DNA of 7,176 nt from Bacteroidia bacterium (lineage in GTDB: Bacteria > Bacteroidota > Bacteroidia > Flavobacteriales > NORP286). The notes beneath the pieces were generated by a model. The model searched no databases and was not told where the DNA came from. It saw nothing but the letters and a program-made list of their open reading frames with translations. The stretch is taken from assembly GCA_016763665.1 (NCBI GenBank), contig JAESTI010000199.1:1-7176 (forward strand), given 5' to 3'. Positions 4,752 through 7,176 of this stretch are shown here, in pieces. The position numbers and the translations under genes were made by a program. Each line of letters begins with the position of its first letter. The stretch's first letter is position 1.

Positions 4752-7176
4752 TTATTTAAAGATTGTTAATTTCTTGATAACTGTCTCATTGTCTGTCTCT
4801 AATTTGAGATAATAAATCCCTTTAGGCTCTGAAGACATATCTAATTGAATAATATTTTCTAAAGAACTAATTTCTTTTTCAATAAGAATTTTCTGCCCCA
4901 GGCTGTTATAAACAGCATAAAGCAATTTCTCAGTGGATTTATTTTCGAATTTTATGTTAACTACTCCGGAAGATGGATTTGGATATATTTGAATTCCATT
5001 AAAAATACTCACATCCTCAATACCTATTGCAAATAAGGTAATTGATTGAGAACTAGAACTTTTACAACCATTACTAGCCGTAACTGTCAATTTTACCGAA
5101 TAAGTTCCCTCCGCACTATAAATATATTCTGGGTTTTGAAGTGACGCAATATTCCCATCACCATAATCCCATAACCAACTTGCAGCATTTGTAGATAAAT
5201 CAGAAAAAGTTACAGTTAAGTCGCTGGTAGAATAATCAAAACTTGCAATCGGGCTTTGATTAATTTTTACCAAACTTGTTTTGATTGTAGTATCACTACC
5301 ACATCCATTTGAAGCAATTAATGTGACATCAAAATTTCCACTTGATGAATAACTGTGTGTTGGAAATTGACTTGCTGAGGTAGACCCATCACCAAAATCC
5401 CAATTCCAACCACTGGTATACAAACTTGAATCATAAAAACTAATTGAGCTTTCGGAGCATGCTATGGTATCACTGAGCTGAAAATCAGCAACAGGTAAAT
5501 TATTAGTTACAATAACAGTGTTAGTTACTTTATGGCTGCAACCACCAGCATCAGATACAGTTAAAGATGCTGAATAACTACCAGTATCAGCATAAAGATG
5601 TGTTGGGTTTTGATTACTGCCCAAGGGGCTTGCATCACCAAAATCCCAAGACCAACTCGAAATATCACCTGTAGATGCATCTGTAAAATCAGTTGAATCA
5701 CCATTGCAAGCAATGGTGCTGGTAAAAGATGCAGTTGGACCAGTTACAGTAACGCTTTGAGTAATTGAATCAACACAACCTTTATTATCGATTACAATCA
5801 ATTGTACATCATAACTTCCCGCATTTGAATAAGTATTTGTTGGATCTTTCAATACCGAAAAATTGCCATCTCCAAAATCCCAATACCAGTTTACCAGCCC
5901 TCCACCTGTGGTTTGATCTGTAAATTGCAGGGCATTACCTACACAAGCTGTGCTGAAAGAGAAATCTGCAGTTGGTGGTAATTCTATAGCCACATTCTGT
6001 GTATCAGCTGTTGAACATCCAGAACCACTTACTGTAAGAATTACCTGGTAATTACCATCTGTGGCATAAGTGTGTAACGGATCTTGTAAAGGAGAAGTAC
6101 TTCCATCTCCAAATTCCCAGGACCAAGTTCCAATTGTACCTGTTGTAAGGTCAGTAAAAGAAGTTGCCTGGCCCAAGCAAGTAGGTGAATCATCTGAAAA
6201 ATTTGCAACAGGACCATCATTAACTGTAATATATAACACTTTGAGTTCTGTATCATTATTACATCCGTTCGCAGCAATTAGCGTTATACTGTAATTACCT
6301 GCAATCACATATTGATGAGTTGGATTCTGCAAATTTGAATTGTTTCCATCTCCAAAATTCCAATCCCATACTGAAGGAAAATTGGAAGTAATATCAGTAA
6401 ACGAAACCGGTTCTCCTGTACAAACCGTTGTTGGACTAGCTGTAAAATTAGCAACCGGATCGTTACCAGAAACATACACTGTTTGATACATCGTATCGGT
6501 ACAGCCTGTATTGTTTGAGACAACCAAGTATGCATCATATATACCTGCTGCCAGATAGGTATGTGTATCGTCCTGACTTGTTGAAGTATTTCCATCTCCA
6601 AAATTCCAGAACCAGCTGGTAGGGTTTTTTGTGGAGTTATCAGTAAAGGAATTCGTGGCTCCAAGGCAAACACTTGTATTGGTTGTAAAATTTGCCACTG
6701 CTGGTTCTTCATTGCCATAATAAGAAACAACCCCGCCTGTTCCACAAACCCAACCTAATGAGGGCGACAACATATGTATTCCAACCAAATCCTCCCCGGT
6801 ACCCGTAGATTGAGTCGTCCAGGTATTACCGGTATCAGTAGTCATAGCAATTACATCACCTGTACCAACAACCCAACCAGTACTTTCATTTACAAAATTA
6901 ACTCCATGCAAATCTTCACCAGTTCCTGTTGAAGCAATAGAATTCCATGTATTACCACCATCAAAGGTTCTTAAAACATTATCACCGTTTCCAACAACCC
7001 ACCCAACCAAGGCACTTACAAAATATACACCCTTTAACTTTTCATTGATATTGCTAGATTGCGGAATCCAATTATTCCCACCATCAGTTGTAGCAACAAT
7101 AGAACCGTTATTTCCTACTGCCCATCCATTATTGCTGTCAAAAAAGAAAACACTTCTTAAATGCATTCCCGGACCA
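4752..7176 (-). CDS. Large T9SS-secreted protein: Ycf48-like propeller + seven PKD domains (5' end outside window)
   Basis: The frame is open to the right edge (G-P-G precedes the first in-window Met at 7164-7166), so the N terminus and signal peptide are missing. Counting from that Met, 804 residues are visible. Residues 1-152 hold the last four blades of a Ycf48/BNR-like propeller (NNGWAVG, LVGWVVG, STGWVVG, SLGWVCG, with TTDGGNNW, TFDGGNTW and TTDTGNTW turns); a seven-bladed fold would place three more upstream. Residues about 156-711 are seven PKD domains (W-x-[FY]-GDG cores at 187-192, 269-274, 350-354, 429-434, 508-511 with Ala, 589-594, 667-671). Residues about 725-804 are a T9SS type A sorting domain (IYPNPSSG, YNSLGQKI, GIYYLKL, ending TIFK). 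It is probably a surface-anchored or released adhesin-like or scaffold protein; no catalytic domain is visible. Lipoprotein A follows by 25 nt. Confidence 0.92.
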   Translation of the reverse strand, partial: GPGMHLRSVFFFDSNNGWAVGNNGSIVATTDGGNNWIPQSSNINEKLKGVYFVSALVGWVVGNGDNVLRTFDGGNTWNSIASTGTGEDLHGVNFVNESTGWVVGTGDVIAMTTDTGNTWTTQSTGTGEDLVGIHMLSPSLGWVCGTGGVVSYYGNEEPAVANFTTNTSVCLGATNSFTDNSTKNPTSWFWNFGDGNTSTSQDDTHTYLAAGIYDAYLVVSNNTGCTDTMYQTVYVSGNDPVANFTASPTTVCTGEPVSFTDITSNFPSVWDWNFGDGNNSNLQNPTHQYVIAGNYSITLIAANGCNNDTELKVLYITVNDGPVANFSDDSPTCLGQATSFTDLTTGTIGTWSWEFGDGSTSPLQDPLHTYATDGNYQVILTVSGSGCSTADTQNVAIELPPTADFSFSTACVGNALQFTDQTTGGGLVNWYWDFGDGNFSVLKDPTNTYSNAGSYDVQLIVIDNKGCVDSITQSVTVTGPTASFTSTIACNGDSTDFTDASTGDISSWSWDFGDASPLGSNQNPTHLYADTGSYSASLTVSDAGGCSHKVTNTVIVTNNLPVADFQLSDTIACSESSISFYDSSLYTSGWNWDFGDGSTSASQFPTHSYSSSGNFDVTLIASNGCGSDTTIKTSLVKINQSPIASFDYSTSDLTVTFSDLSTNAASWLWDYGDGNIASLQNPEYIYSAEGTYSVKLTVTASNGCKSSSSQSITLFAIGIEDVSIFNGIQIYPNPSSGVVNIKFENKSTEKLLYAVYNSLGQKILIEKEISSLENIIQLDMSSEPKGIYYLKLETDNETVIKKLTIFK
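5034..6701 (-). repeat. Seven tandem PKD-domain coding repeats (~240 nt period)
   Basis: Approximate units in translation order are 6701-6468, 6461-6222, 6215-5982, 5975-5742, 5738-5505, 5498-5262 and 5255-5034. Each encodes an ANF/ADF-type start, an FTD strand, the W-x-[FY]-GDG core, an NPTHxY-like strand and a final V-strand. Units 1-6 each carry two Cys, one early and one in the late GC motif. Unit 7 has only the late Cys, and unit 5 has FGDA in place of FGDG. The copies have diverged widely in sequence, so this is an old protein-level repeat, not recent DNA amplification. Confidence 0.88.

Noticed and set aside
4380..4769. 129-residue open frame on the plus strand opposite lipoprotein A
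   Set aside because: It lies antisense to a lipoprotein with a clear lipobox and paralogues. Its hydrophobic composition is what reading the opposite strand of that gene would give, and no family motif is visible.
5034..6701. Regular ~240-nt periodicity considered as CRISPR or DNA tandem repeat
   Set aside because: The period is set by PKD domains; the DNA copies are divergent and there are no short identical repeats with unique spacers.
6305..6745. 146-residue open frame on the minus strand inside the PKD region
   Set aside because: Out-of-frame reading of the PKD repeats; its repeated Ile/Leu/Gln/Met-rich phrases mirror the PKD codons.
1..7176. Defence, phage, toxin-antitoxin or secondary-metabolite system
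   Set aside because: No nuclease, integrase, transposase, toxin, synthase or regulator motif was found on either strand; the content is envelope proteins plus glyA.

Overview
The window looks like chromosomal DNA from a member of the Bacteroidota, probably a marine or environmental flavobacterium-type organism. The evidence is the AT-rich sequence, two proteins with type IX secretion system (T9SS) C-terminal sorting domains (YPNP...K/N ends), PKD and Ycf48-like propeller repeats, lipoproteins beginning C-K-K-Y-[DE]-[DE]-G, a TAnnTTTG promoter element, and a GAGCGGAGTCG palindrome of a kind I associate with this phylum. Assignment below phylum is a guess.

Layout: the 3' part of glyA (serine hydroxymethyltransferase) runs rightward from the left edge to 751. 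Every other gene lies on the minus strand and is transcribed right to left, converging on glyA. In transcription order these are: (1) a large secreted propeller + 7xPKD + T9SS protein, cut by the right edge (7176-4752); (2) lipoprotein A (4726-4274); (3) a promoter near 4164-4171, then lipoprotein B (4128-3682); (4) a secreted seven-bladed propeller protein with a T9SS tail (3651-2404); (5) a structured intergenic element with nested inverted repeats (2273-2402); (6) lipoprotein C (2249-1836); (7) lipoprotein D with a Cys-bounded DP/NYN/DDGSC motif (1802-1338); (8) a small outer-membrane beta-barrel-like protein (1305-829). Gaps within the runs are about 25-35 nt, which suggests up to three transcription units: 7176-4274, 4128-2404 and 2249-829.

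How the genes may work together: all seven minus-strand products carry, or in the case of the truncated gene are expected to carry, export signals. They appear destined for the cell envelope or surface: two T9SS cargo proteins, four lipoproteins and one barrel. Lipoproteins A, B and C are paralogues sharing a CKKY[DE][DE]G start, an SG[TS]W strand and a D-Y-x-I-[LM]-K-L segment, and they sit beside two T9SS proteins that share a closely similar final propeller blade. This is a locally duplicated surface-protein locus. No enzyme active site, transporter or regulator is visible in it, so its biological role cannot be stated from sequence. No tRNA, rRNA, CRISPR array, transposase or phage gene was seen, and no gene-free stretch exceeds 300 bases; the longest gaps are about 154 and 145 bases.
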